Below the pieces are notes generated by a model. That model ran no database searches. It was not told the DNA's origin and saw only the letters and a program-made list of their open reading frames with translations. DNA of 64,000 nt from Ruegeria pomeroyi DSS-3 (GTDB lineage Bacteria > Pseudomonadota > Alphaproteobacteria > Rhodobacterales > Rhodobacteraceae): positions 62,001 through 126,000 of the forward strand of contig NC_006569.1 in NCBI RefSeq assembly GCF_000011965.2, written 5' to 3'. Below, piece after piece: positions 8,800 through 17,376 of this stretch (its first letter is position 1; each line of letters opens with the position of its first letter). A program made the translations under genes and the position numbers.

Positions 8800-9285
8800 G
8801 TGACGATGAGCCGTATCTCTCATATCGAGCTGGATGACAGCAACCTTCCCCCGCCAACGCCCGAGATCGAGCAGGAACGCAAAGTCGCGATCTACGATCT
8901 GTTGGAGGAAAACAGCTTTGCCCTGCCGGCGCGCGACGACCGCGCCGTGCCCGAGGGGCCCTATCGGGTGAACCTGTCGATCCGCGACAAGCGGCTGGTC
9001 TTTGATATCCAGACCGAGGACGAAGAGAAGGCGGCCGAATTCCACCTGTCGCTGGGTCCGTTCCGGCAGGTGGTCAAGGATTACTTCCAGATCTGCGAGA
9101 GCTATTTCAACGCGGTCAAGACCCTGCCGCCCAGCCAGATCGAGACCATCGACATGGCCCGGCGCGGCATTCACAACGAGGGCAGCCGGGTGTTGCAGGA
9201 GCGGCTGGACGGCAAGGCCGAGATCGACACCGACACCGCCCGACGCCTGTTTACCCTGATTTGCGTTTTGCATTTCGGGGGCTGA
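8800..9285 (+). CDS. UPF0262 family protein
   Basis: The 161-residue (or 159-residue) protein matches the alphaproteobacterial UPF0262 family, recognisable from SRISHIELDDSNLPPPTPEIEQE and the ALPARDDRAVPEGPYRV stretch. Its function is unknown. The frame opens at GTG 8800, but ATG 8806 gives the usual family N-terminus MSRISHIEL and may be the real start. It abuts the phosphatase gene (0-nt gap). In Rhodobacteraceae, as I recall, the gene usually lies near hisD, an LMW phosphatase gene and infA. Confidence 0.85.
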   Translation: MTMSRISHIELDDSNLPPPTPEIEQERKVAIYDLLEENSFALPARDDRAVPEGPYRVNLSIRDKRLVFDIQTEDEEKAAEFHLSLGPFRQVVKDYFQICESYFNAVKTLPPSQIETIDMARRGIHNEGSRVLQERLDGKAEIDTDTARRLFTLICVLHFGG

Positions 9286-9747
9286 ATGGTGCACCCGCTT
9301 CCGCAGTCGGTCCTGTTTTGCTGCGACCACAACGCGGTCCGCTCGCCCATGGCGGAAGGCATCATGAAGAAATTCTATGGCACCGGCACCTATGTGCAAT
9401 CTGCCGGTGTTCACAACGACATGGAAATCGACGGGTTCTGCATCGCCGTCTGCCAGGAGATCGACGTCGAACTGGCGCGCCATCGCTCGCGATCCTTCGA
9501 CATGATGCAGGAATGGGGAGACGACCTCAGCTCGTTCGATCTGGTGGTGGCGCTGTCGCCCGCCAGCCAGCGCAGGGCGCTGGAACTGACCCGTTTTTTT
9601 CACCTCGATGTCGAATATTGGCCAATTATGGACCCTACCGGACTGGGCGAGACGCGGGCGGAGAAGCTACACCACTATCGTCAGACCCGCGATCAGATCA
9701 TCAAACATCTGAAAGAGCGCTGGGGAGAGCCAACGGAGAGATCATGA
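9286..9747 (+). CDS. Low-molecular-weight protein-tyrosine-phosphatase-like protein
   Basis: The 153-residue protein carries the LMW-PTP loop CDHNAVRS (CX5R, residues about 13-20) and a late DPTG that supplies the general-acid Asp. The family acts on phosphotyrosine or, in arsenate-reductase members, arsenate. The Asn in the loop and Ser after Arg fit the phosphatase branch. It directly follows UPF0262 and overlaps the start of the next gene by 4 nt. Confidence 0.8.
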   Translation: MVHPLPQSVLFCCDHNAVRSPMAEGIMKKFYGTGTYVQSAGVHNDMEIDGFCIAVCQEIDVELARHRSRSFDMMQEWGDDLSSFDLVVALSPASQRRALELTRFFHLDVEYWPIMDPTGLGETRAEKLHHYRQTRDQIIKHLKERWGEPTERS

Positions 9748-10142
9748 GCGAGACCGTCAAACGCTATTTCGATGCCTTCAACGCAGGGGATGTGCAGGGC
9801 ATGCTGGACTGCCTGTCCGAAGATGTGGCCCATCACGTGAACGAGGGGCAAATCCGCGTCGGCAAAGAGAAATTCGCCGAATTCTGCGCCCATATGAACC
9901 GCTGCTACAAAGAGCTGTTGACCGACATCGTCGTGTTCGAGGCCGAGGGCGGCACCCGCGCGGCGGCAGAGTTCATCGTGAACGGCACCTATCTGCAGAC
10001 AGATTCCGGCCTGCCCGAGGCACATGGCCAGACCTATCGCCTGCCGGCGGGCTCGTTTTTTACGCTCGAGGGCGGCAAGATCTCGCGGGTGACCACCTTC
10101 TATAACCTGGCCGATTGGGTGAAACAGGTCAGCAATGGCTGA
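9744..10142 (+). CDS. NTF2-like (SnoaL/ketosteroid isomerase-fold) protein
   Basis: The 132-residue cytoplasmic protein starts MSETVKRYFDAFNAGDVQGML and continues LDCLSEDVAHHVNEG, the standard opening of NTF2-superfamily proteins with nuclear transport factor-like cone folds. The late SFFTLEGGKISRVTTFYNLADW is the typical closing strand. ATG 9744 overlaps the phosphatase stop (ATGA) and is preceded by GGAGAG. No specific reaction can be assigned. It is translationally linked to the GNAT gene downstream (8-nt overlap). Confidence 0.75.
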   Translation: MSETVKRYFDAFNAGDVQGMLDCLSEDVAHHVNEGQIRVGKEKFAEFCAHMNRCYKELLTDIVVFEAEGGTRAAAEFIVNGTYLQTDSGLPEAHGQTYRLPAGSFFTLEGGKISRVTTFYNLADWVKQVSNG

Positions 10143-10728
10143 GGTGACCGGGGTCCGGGCGCTGACTGGCGCGGCGCTGGACGCCGCGCTGGAGGATGTC
10201 GCCCGGCTGCGGATCGCGGTGTTTCGCGCCTGGCCCTACCTTTACGACGGCGACCTGGACTATGAGCGGGACTATCTGCAGGCCTATCGCAACAGCGACC
10301 GTGCTATCGTGGTCGGCGCCTTTGACGGCGACCGGCTGATCGGTGCCTCGACCGGCATGCCGCTGGCCGATCATGCCGACGATTTCGCGGCTGCCTTTGC
10401 CGATAGCGGGCTGGCGCTGGACCAGGTGTTCTATTGCGCCGAATCCGTTCTGTTGCCCGACTATCGCGGCCATGGTGTGGGGCACCGGTTCTTTGACCTG
10501 CGCGAGGGCCATGCCCGCGCACTGGGATTTGCCAAATGCGCCTTTTGCGGAGTGCAGCGCCCCGCCGATCACCCGCTGAAACCCGACAGCTATCGCCCGC
10601 TCGATGCATTCTGGCGCGCACGCGGGTACGAGAAACTGCCCGGTGCGGTGGCTCATTTCAGTTGGAAGGACCTGGATCAGGAGAACGAGACAGACAAGCC
10701 CCTGCAATTCTGGATACGGGATCTCTGA
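10135..10728 (+). CDS. GNAT-family N-acetyltransferase
   Basis: The 197-residue protein fits the GNAT fold: a central strand AIVVGAFDGDRLIGASTGMPL, then FYCAESVLLPDYRGHGVGHRFFDLREGHAR, where the RGHGVG loop is the acetyl-CoA pyrophosphate-binding motif A. The acceptor substrate is unknown. The gene is sandwiched between the NTF2-like and amidase genes in a tight run, which suggests a small modification or detoxification unit inserted in the infA neighbourhood. Confidence 0.82.
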   Translation: MAEVTGVRALTGAALDAALEDVARLRIAVFRAWPYLYDGDLDYERDYLQAYRNSDRAIVVGAFDGDRLIGASTGMPLADHADDFAAAFADSGLALDQVFYCAESVLLPDYRGHGVGHRFFDLREGHARALGFAKCAFCGVQRPADHPLKPDSYRPLDAFWRARGYEKLPGAVAHFSWKDLDQENETDKPLQFWIRDL

Positions 10729-10752
10729 TCCCACCTAATGGAGAGATCGCAT

Positions 10753-11649
10753 ATGAAGATCGCCACTGCCGCCTATCCGCTCGACTGGCTCGATAGCTGG
10801 GCACACTACGAGGACAAGCTGGCCGGATGGGTCTCCGAGGCGGCGGGGCAGGGGGCGGATCTGCTGGTTTTTCCCGAGTATGGCGCGATGGAGTTGAGCA
10901 CGCTGGCGGGGCCAGCCGTGGCCGCCGACCTGGAACGCTCGATCCATGCGGTCAGCGAACGGATGGAAGAGGCCGCCGCGCTGCACCTGAAACTGGCCGG
11001 CGAATATGGTGTGCATGTTCTTGGCGCTTCGGCGCCGGTCAGCACCGGCGATGGCCGTCCTGTGAACCGGGCAGAGCTTTATACCCCGGGCGGCGGGCGC
11101 GACCATCAGGACAAGCAGATCATGACCCGGTTCGAGCGCGAGGATTGGGATATCGTTCCCGGAGGGCCGCTGAAGCTGTTCGACACCGAACTGGGCCGCA
11201 TTGGCGTGCTGATCTGCTATGACAGCGAATTCCCTCTCTTGGGCCGGGCCCTGTCCGAGGCCGATATCCTGCTGGTTCCGTCCTGCACCGAGGCATTGGC
11301 GGGATACAGCCGGGTGCGGATCGGCGCGATGGCACGGGCGCTGGAAAACCAATGCGTGAGTGTGATGTCCTCGATCGTGGGCAATAACGACTGGTCCGAC
11401 GCGGTCGACCGCAACACCGGCATGGGCGGTATTTTCGGCCCGCCCGACAAGGGATTTCCCGGCACTGGCATCCTGGCCGAGGGACAGTTGAACCGGCCCG
11501 GCTGGACCTATGCCGAGATCGACCTGACTGCCATCGCCCATGTGCGCGCCGATGGCGGCGTGCTTAACCGTAGCCACTGGGTGGAACAGGATGGGCGCGC
11601 CCAATCGGTCACAAACTCTTGCCTGAGCGCAAAAGCACCCTTGAATTAG
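10753..11649 (+). CDS. Carbon-nitrogen hydrolase (nitrilase-fold amidase)
   Basis: The 298-residue protein has the nitrilase-superfamily catalytic triad: Glu in [10 protein letters not shown] (about residue 42), Lys in QDKQIMTRF (about residue 119), and Cys in [17 protein letters not shown] (about residue 153). These enzymes hydrolyse non-peptide C-N bonds. I chose ATG 10753 because GGAGAG sits 7 nt before it; an upstream in-frame ATG (10738) lacks an RBS. The sequence looks more like an omega-amidase or carbamoylase branch than an aromatic nitrilase. It closes the NTF2-GNAT-amidase trio. Confidence 0.82.
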   Translation: MKIATAAYPLDWLDSWAHYEDKLAGWVSEAAGQGADLLVFPEYGAMELSTLAGPAVAADLERSIHAVSERMEEAAALHLKLAGEYGVHVLGASAPVSTGDGRPVNRAELYTPGGGRDHQDKQIMTRFEREDWDIVPGGPLKLFDTELGRIGVLICYDSEFPLLGRALSEADILLVPSCTEALAGYSRVRIGAMARALENQCVSVMSSIVGNNDWSDAVDRNTGMGGIFGPPDKGFPGTGILAEGQLNRPGWTYAEIDLTAIAHVRADGGVLNRSHWVEQDGRAQSVTNSCLSAKAPLN

Positions 11650-11719
11650 GGGGGGAATGAGCGCATTTAAGCGCCAATGCCTGCGGATTCCGCGGGCTAA
11701 ACGCAATGATGGAGACAAC

Positions 11720-11938
11720 ATGGCCAAGGAAGATACGCTCGAATTTCCCGGTGTCGTGAAGGAACTCCTGCCCAATGCGACGTTCCGGGTCGAGCTTGAA
11801 AACGGCCATGAGATCATCGCACATACGGCAGGCAAGATGCGCAAGAACCGCATCCGTGTTCTGGCTGGCGACAAGGTACAGGTCGAGATGACCCCCTACG
11901 ATCTGACCAAGGGTCGGATCAACTACCGCTTCAAGTAA
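11720..11938 (+). CDS. infA: Translation initiation factor IF-1
   Basis: The 72-residue protein is a full-length IF-1: a single S1/OB-fold beginning [19 protein letters not shown] and ending [10 protein letters not shown], with the family's [14 protein letters not shown] and [21 protein letters not shown]-1 binds the ribosomal A site during initiation. The upstream in-frame ATG at 11657 would add 21 unrelated residues and has no RBS; GGAGA precedes ATG 11720. It is followed by maf, an RNase E/G gene and yacG. Confidence 0.97.
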
Positions 11939-11948
11939 CGCCGTTCGC

Positions 11949-12527
11949 ATGGCGTTCATTCTCGGATCGGGCAGCCCAAGGCGGCTGGACCTGCTGGCGC
12001 AGCTTGGCATCACGCCCGATGCGGTCCGCCCGCCCGAGATCGACGAAACCCCGGCTAAGGGCGAGTTGCCCCGCGCCTATTGCACCCGTATCAGCCGCGA
12101 AAAGGTGGCCGCCGTCGAGGCCGGGCCGGACGATATCGTGCTATGCGCCGATACCACCGTGGCGCTTGGTCGCCGCATCCTGGGCAAACCCGCCGACGCG
12201 GACGAGGCGGCGCGGTTCCTCCGCTCCCTGTCGGGCCGTCGTCACCGGGTGATCACCGCCGTGGCGGTGCGCCGGGGCGGGCGCCTGTGGGAACGCGACG
12301 TGGTCAGCCAGGTCAAGGTCAAGCGCCTGTCGGAAGGCGAGATCTCTGCCTATCTCACCACCGGCGATTGGCAGGGCAAGGCCGGCGCCTATGCGATCCA
12401 GGGACCTGCGGGCGCCTTCGTGCCCTGGATCTCGGGTTCGTTCAGCGCCATCGTCGGCCTGCCGCTGGCGGAAACCGCAGTCCTGTTGGCCGCCGCGGGA
12501 CACTCAAAATTCAAAGGTGACACATGA
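11949..12527 (+). CDS. maf: Maf-like nucleotide pyrophosphatase
   Basis: The 192-residue protein begins [20 protein letters not shown], the Maf N-terminal signature (GSxSPRRxxLL). It has the catalytic-Asp region [33 protein letters not shown] and the late [10 protein letters not shown]. Maf proteins hydrolyse non-canonical or modified NTPs such as dTTP/UTP analogues and have been linked to septum control. It lies 10 bp after infA and overlaps the RNase gene by 4 nt (ATGA). Confidence 0.92.
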
Positions 12528-13546
12528 AGGGCCGTACCATCGTACTGGACCATATCGCAGGGCGCGAGGCCGCGGCCCTGATGGTCGATGGCCAGTTGGA
12601 CGATTTCCTGATCGCCAGCGATGCGCCGCCCCCCGGCACCATCTATCGCGCCCGCGCCGACCGCCCGGTCAAGGGCCAGGGCGGCATGTTCCTGACCACG
12701 CCCGATGGCCCGGCCTTTCTGCGCCAGGTCAAGGGGCTGGCCCCCGGAGCCCATCTGCTGGTGCAGGTCACCGGCTATGCAGAGCCGGGCAAGGCGATTC
12801 CGGTCACCGCCAAGCTCTTGTTCAAGAGCCGCTATGCCATCGTCACGCCCGGGGCGCCGGGCCTGAATCTGTCGCGCAATATCCGTGACGAGGCAGAGCG
12901 TGACCGCCTGCTGGAAATCGCGCATGAAGAGATGGAGGGCCACGGCTTTGGCCTGATCCTGCGATCGTCTTGCGCCGAGGTCGAGGGCGAGGTGATCGCC
13001 GAAGATATCGCCGCCATGATCGCCCAGGCGCAGCAGGTGCTGGAGGATGACGGCAAGGACTGCGAAACCCTGATCGAGGGCGACGGCCCGCATGTGCTGG
13101 CCTGGCGTGACTGGACCGATCCGGCCGAGGTGGTGACCGCGGCAGGCGGGTTCGAGGATCATGGCGTGCTCGACGCGCTGGAGCGGGTACGTGGTATCGC
13201 TGAGCCACTGCCTGGCGGAGGTCATCTCTATATCCAGCCCACCCGTGCGCTGGTAGCGGTGGATGTGAATACCGGCAGCGATACCTCGCTTGCGGCCGGG
13301 CAAAAGGCTAATTTCGCCTGCGCGAAACTGCTGCCGCGTGTCCTGCGCATACGGGGCCTTGGTGGCCAGATCACGCTGGACCTCGCGCCGATGGCCAAGA
13401 AGGACCGGCGTGGGTTCGAAGCCGCCCTGCGGGCCGCGCTGAAGGCCGATAGCGAAGAGACAACCCTTGCCGGCTGGACCCCGCTGGGTCATTACGAGTT
13501 GCAACGCAAACGCGGCCGGGTGCCGGTGGCGGAGGCCCTGTCATGA
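12524..13546 (+). CDS. Ribonuclease E/G family protein (short form)
   Basis: The 340-residue protein has the RNase E/G catalytic core, including the metal-binding pair in [12 protein letters not shown] (DVN, about residue 247) and the following [13 protein letters not shown]. It is shorter than RNase G (about 490) or RNase E (about 900) and lacks an obvious C-terminal scaffold; Rhodobacteraceae commonly carry such a short paralogue beside maf. It probably acts in RNA processing in the cytoplasm. Its ATG overlaps the maf stop and its stop overlaps yacG (ATGA). Confidence 0.85.
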
Positions 13547-13725
13547 CCTGCCCGATCTGCGGTTCCAAAACCGCTCCATCCTACCGTCCCTTCTGCTCGA
13601 AACGCTGTGCCGACCTCGACCTGGCCAAGTGGCTGAACGGCTCATACGCGATCCCGGCGAGCTCGGAAGACGAGGAAGAACCCCTTGATCAAGAGGCGGA
13701 AACTCCGGTAGCGCCGCGGCACTGA
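13543..13725 (+). CDS. yacG: DNA gyrase inhibitor YacG (zinc-binding)
   Basis: The 60-residue protein has the four-cysteine zinc motif CPIC (residues 3-6) and FCSKRCADLDLAKWLNGSYAIP, diagnostic for YacG, followed by an acidic tail. YacG binds GyrB and inhibits DNA gyrase. It ends the infA-maf-RNase-yacG run, just upstream of tRNA-Phe. Confidence 0.93.
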   Translation: MTCPICGSKTAPSYRPFCSKRCADLDLAKWLNGSYAIPASSEDEEEPLDQEAETPVAPRH

Positions 13726-13804
13726 AAAAACTTGAAAAAGCCTCTGGACACCGCCTCGGCCACGTCCTAGAAGGCCTCCACCCAACGGTAGATGCCGTTT
13801 CCGT

Positions 13805-13879
13805 GCCCGGGTAGCTCAGGGGTAGAGCAGTGGATTGAAAATCCTCGTGTCGGTGGTTCGATTCCGCCCCCGGGCACCA
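13805..13879 (+). tRNA. tRNA-Phe (anticodon GAA)
   Basis: A 75-nt cloverleaf can be folded by eye: acceptor GCCCGGG (13805-13811) pairs with CCCGGGC (13869-13875), then discriminator A and an encoded CCA (13877-13879). The D arm is GCTC/GAGC, the anticodon loop TTGAAAA gives GAA, and the T arm is GGTGG-TTCGATT-CCGCC. One mismatch in the anticodon stem (T-T) is tolerated. Its 3' half is the attachment site of the 14.65 kb element that follows. Confidence 0.95.
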
Positions 13880-13881
13880 TT
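13834..13881 (+). repeat. attL: 48-bp direct repeat overlapping the tRNA-Phe 3' half
   Basis: The 48 bases from ATTGAAAATCC (anticodon loop) through GGGCACCATT are repeated exactly at 28439-28486. The crossover identity block covers the anticodon loop to the CCA end, the normal target for tyrosine integrases that use tRNA genes. The tRNA here remains complete. Confidence 0.93.
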
Positions 13882-14106
13882 TTACCAAATAATATCAATG
13901 CATTATGTGAATGGCGCTCGCTCTTTAGCTGCTCATTCTGCCGTGTGGGTATCATTTGGGTATCATTAAGAAGCTATATGCCCAGAGGCCGCTTGAGACG
14001 CGATTTGTAGTTGGGACGTGTATGCCGCGAACCCCACACCGCAAGTAGGACACACCGCATCATGGTTCCGCTGTTAGAGCTCCGCAGATCGAGCAACACG
14101 GATTTG
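13882..14106. other. Non-coding element end (attL side)
   Basis: About 225 bp between attL and the gajB stop have no supported gene. The stretch carries a tandem GGGTATCATT at 13947-13956 and 13958-13967, which could be integrase arm-type binding sites; this is conjecture from position and repetition only. Confidence 0.35.
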
Positions 14107-15432
14107 CTACGGGGCGAAGGGGGCTGAGTTCAATCTCCCCGTACCCAGAACAATAACGGTGCAGTGGTTCTTTGTACGTGTCATTGCATTATAGAGCAAG
14201 CGCCGTTTGTGCTCATCACTTCCGGTTGCTGACTGTGGCCACAGGACGATCACCCTGTCGAATTCTCTGTTTTTTGCTCCATGTATAGACATAGCCTTGA
14301 TCTTCGCACTCTTCTTGAAGCCAAGGCGTGTATTTGTTCTGACAGCATCGGAGATAAAGGAAACCAGTTGAGCCTTTTCGAATTCGCTTTGGCCTGTCAC
14401 CCTTTGGAGCCTGCGGATACGCCGGATCACTGTTTTGACCATTGGCTGCGCCGAGTGCTCTTCCAACAATGCACAAACCTCGTCGTATGGCGCTGTATCT
14501 GGAAAACCGATTGCCTCAGCCAATTCGTCCGCAACGCTGCTATCACCGCCTTCCCAACTGACTGAAAACGCGTTGTGCGGCCATGGCCTTTGCTTGCTTG
14601 CGACAGTTCCAATTGCGTTCCGTATGATCGTGTTCGCTGAATCTGGCGTGAGGAGTGCAACGTCATCAGAGCCTAGTCTCAATTGAAACGCCAGATTCCA
14701 TGCGAGCAGTCCTGAATTTCTTGCCGTGGCTGGAACTTCCACAAGCTCAATACCTTCGCCGATCCAATGAACCCTGTTAGTCTTCCCGATAGCTTCCTCA
14801 TTCAATACGGCCCGAATGTCTTCACCGTTTCTCACAGCCAAAGCGGCGGCCAGCAAACCTGCCTTGTTCGTTCGGTGACTTTGGGTCAGGGTGTGAGTGG
14901 TTCCCGCGCGTAGTAACCGGTCGATGAAGTCCGCCGTCTCTTGGCCGTCGCTCAAGCACTGAAAACTGTCTGCGGCAACAACAGTCGTACAGCATTCCTT
15001 CAAACCAAGAACTATCCCTTGCCGATGGACATCAAGGTCTTGAGCCTCATCGACCAGCACCAAGGGATAAGTTCGAGCCACCCAACGACGAACCTCAACA
15101 TCATTCAAGAGTTCACAGGCCAAGAAACAAGGACCGTGAAATTGGCCTAGCTCTTCGGCCTGCTGCCGCATTTCGTCGGTCAGTTTGGCACTTCTTCGTT
15201 TGGCCAACGACTGAGCAAAAGAGTCAAAGGTGAGACAGTCAAATTTTCGTCTGAAAGACGCCTCGGCGTTCAGGTTAGAAGTGAGCCGCCGTCGCGCACC
15301 ATTCATGAAGGTAAGTGCAAGCATACGTTGACCCTCACCCAACGCATCGCTCTCAATCAATTGCCGGGCATGAGCCACCATGCTGAAGGTCTTGCCCGAT
15401 CCAGCGGGCCCTTCGAAGAAGTCAAACGTCAT
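14107..15432 (-). CDS. gajB: UvrD-like helicase, Gabija GajB-type
   Basis: The 441-residue protein (start ATG 15432, MTFDFFEGPAGSGKTFS) has a superfamily 1 helicase Walker A at about residues 8-15, the DEAQD box at about residues 128-132, and a late LLYNAMTRTKNH that matches UvrD motif VI. It lacks the large accessory domains of housekeeping UvrD/Rep, as in GajB proteins. It overlaps the gajA end by 11 nt, so translation is coupled. In Gabija, GajB joins GajA in an anti-phage nuclease-helicase complex. An upstream in-frame ATG (15540) would lie deep within gajA and is unlikely. Confidence 0.82.
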   Translation of the reverse strand: MTFDFFEGPAGSGKTFSMVAHARQLIESDALGEGQRMLALTFMNGARRRLTSNLNAEASFRRKFDCLTFDSFAQSLAKRRSAKLTDEMRQQAEELGQFHGPCFLACELLNDVEVRRWVARTYPLVLVDEAQDLDVHRQGIVLGLKECCTTVVAADSFQCLSDGQETADFIDRLLRAGTTHTLTQSHRTNKAGLLAAALAVRNGEDIRAVLNEEAIGKTNRVHWIGEGIELVEVPATARNSGLLAWNLAFQLRLGSDDVALLTPDSANTIIRNAIGTVASKQRPWPHNAFSVSWEGGDSSVADELAEAIGFPDTAPYDEVCALLEEHSAQPMVKTVIRRIRRLQRVTGQSEFEKAQLVSFISDAVRTNTRLGFKKSAKIKAMSIHGAKNREFDRVIVLWPQSATGSDEHKRRLLYNAMTRTKNHCTVIVLGTGRLNSAPFAP

Positions 15433-17263
15433 CGGGAGGCTCGAACCGGAAGGTCGGCATAACAGCACCGTCTTCGGTCTCCCGGACGAAAAGTGGAGAA
15501 CTCTGGACTGATGGGTCAAGCAGAGTGTCACACAGTGCATTAAGTAGCTGCGCTGCCCGCTTGCGGCATGCGGATTCTCCCATCAGTATCGCCGACGTGA
15601 TTTCTTGTGTGGGGGCGTAAGACTTCCTGCTTTCTAAGAAAGCAGAAAGCTCTGCCGCGTTCTCGATTGCCGTGCTATTGGCCTCAGCTAACTGGGGCAA
15701 AACTAGCGCAAGGTTTGCTTCCGCAATCCAAGCGACCACGTGTTCAATTTTCCAATCTGTTTGCCATATGATTGCCGCGCTAGGCGATGGATCAGCCGCA
15801 TTCAGTTCCGCTAGGTAGTCCCTTCCTGCTTGATCTCCGTCAACAAGGATCGCGCAATGATGATGAACCCGTCTGACGACATCGTGCGTCTCAGCGATCT
15901 TTGCGTCGTCTGTCGGCACGACCCCAACAAACGTCGAGAACTTCGATTGTTCGTCTTCAGGCGAATCCCAACTTTGCCTAAGTTCCAAGGCAGTTTGGAG
16001 CGCCTCTAGCCAAGCGACATCGCTTATTCCCTCTGGTATCAGGACACGCTGATGCATCAGCGCGGCAATTAGTTTTTGTCGCCAAGCGAAAAAGAGGTGT
16101 TGCTTGTGATTGGTCGGACCAGCGGGCGCTGTCTTTGACAATGGAGAGACAGACATTTGTCCATCGTCGTTATCGACAAAATAAGTTGCTTCTACAGGGA
16201 ACATCGCCGCAACCAGCGGTGAGTGTGTAGTGACAATAGTCTGATCACAGAGAGCGTTTAGCCGGTTGACGAGCCGCTTTTGTTGAGAAGGTTGGATGTG
16301 CAGCTCAGGTTCCTCTACCGCGAGGACGAATGACTTATTCGCATCTGCTCTGGCCTTTCCGAACTGCATCAGCAACAAAAGACTTTGCAAGGAAGTCAAA
16401 CCAGTTCCATGCCGCGCGGAAGGAAGAGTTGGACCATCTCCGTGTGCAAAATGGGGTACGACACTTTCGAGGACAGAGTTGCTGTCTGTACCTGTAATGC
16501 GAAGCCGAAGCCTTGGTGATGATGGCATGAGCTTGCCAAGTTCACTATTGGCCTGCTCCACGATTGCTGTTAGCCCGTCTTGTTCTTCCAGTCGCTGGCC
16601 TACTTCCGGTTCCCAAAGACGTTCCCTTGCATCGCGTATCGCAGTCGCAGGGAGGCCACCCAATGTCGCTACAAGACGACGAAAAAGCTCTGATGTGAAG
16701 GAAATCCATTTGTCCCACGTTCTAGACGCTGGGACCATGAAGAAGCCAAGCTCTTGGAGCGTCTTTGACGAAATCTGAGTGTAGCTTGTTTCATCATGGA
16801 ATGGATCACCAAGGGTTGCTTCATCATCAACGAAGAACCTTATGGTTTCGGCCTCAAGCTCTTGGAGATCATATCGAGCCGCAAACGCAATTTGAACACT
16901 AAGATCTGTGTGTTCTCCGTCTGCCGACGCGGCGAGGTCGCCTGTGGCTGGGTTGAGCCACTTCTCAACACCTCCGCGCCCCATGGCAAACCAAGAGGGA
17001 CTATGCTGTGGGTCATTCTCTGGGAAGCCTGAGATGGTTGCGATGATTAGGATGCGAGATGTCTCGATTGGTCTGCTTTGGTAAAAGTCATGTTCGGTCA
17101 AGCGCCGAACCAATCGGTCTCTTCCCAGCAGCAGGGCAAGAGCCTCAACAATCGTTGTCTTGCCGTTATTGTTTGGACCGACAAGGACAGAGTGTTTCCC
17201 AAGCGTAATGTCCGCGTTCTGAATGCCGCGCAGGCCTGAAACCTTGAGGCGGTGAATATGCAT
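15422..17263 (-). CDS. gajA: OLD-family ATP-dependent endonuclease, Gabija GajA-type
   Basis: The 613-residue protein begins MHIHRLKVSGLRGIQNADI, an SMC/OLD-type ABC ATPase opening, with Walker A GPNNNGKTT at residues 29-37 and the signature/Walker B stretch LAVEEPELHIQPSQQ around residue 320. The C-terminal TOPRIM domain supplies Glu in VLIPEGISDVAWLE and Asp-Gly-Asp in AILVDGDQAGRDYL. ATPase plus TOPRIM next to a UvrD-like gene is the class 2 OLD/Gabija arrangement; GajA nicks DNA and is restrained by nucleotides. Slightly longer than the best-known GajA (about 580). It is the best recognised defence gene in the window. Confidence 0.85.
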   Translation of the reverse strand: MHIHRLKVSGLRGIQNADITLGKHSVLVGPNNNGKTTIVEALALLLGRDRLVRRLTEHDFYQSRPIETSRILIIATISGFPENDPQHSPSWFAMGRGGVEKWLNPATGDLAASADGEHTDLSVQIAFAARYDLQELEAETIRFFVDDEATLGDPFHDETSYTQISSKTLQELGFFMVPASRTWDKWISFTSELFRRLVATLGGLPATAIRDARERLWEPEVGQRLEEQDGLTAIVEQANSELGKLMPSSPRLRLRITGTDSNSVLESVVPHFAHGDGPTLPSARHGTGLTSLQSLLLLMQFGKARADANKSFVLAVEEPELHIQPSQQKRLVNRLNALCDQTIVTTHSPLVAAMFPVEATYFVDNDDGQMSVSPLSKTAPAGPTNHKQHLFFAWRQKLIAALMHQRVLIPEGISDVAWLEALQTALELRQSWDSPEDEQSKFSTFVGVVPTDDAKIAETHDVVRRVHHHCAILVDGDQAGRDYLAELNAADPSPSAAIIWQTDWKIEHVVAWIAEANLALVLPQLAEANSTAIENAAELSAFLESRKSYAPTQEITSAILMGESACRKRAAQLLNALCDTLLDPSVQSSPLFVRETEDGAVMPTFRFEPPDDV

Positions 17264-17376
17264 GTTTTCATCTCTGTTTTGGTCGGTGAAAAGTCACAGT
17301 GTTTTAAGTTTTTTGTCAGCTTGATGAGTCCTGTGTAACCTATTCTGTTTATTGGTTTTCGGTCATCCGTTGCTAT

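Noticed and set aside
7912-9603. 563-codon leftward open frame across the ABC permease and UPF0262 region
   Set aside because: It spans three confidently assigned rightward genes and their boundaries, with low-complexity Q/R/H-rich translation typical of antisense frames.
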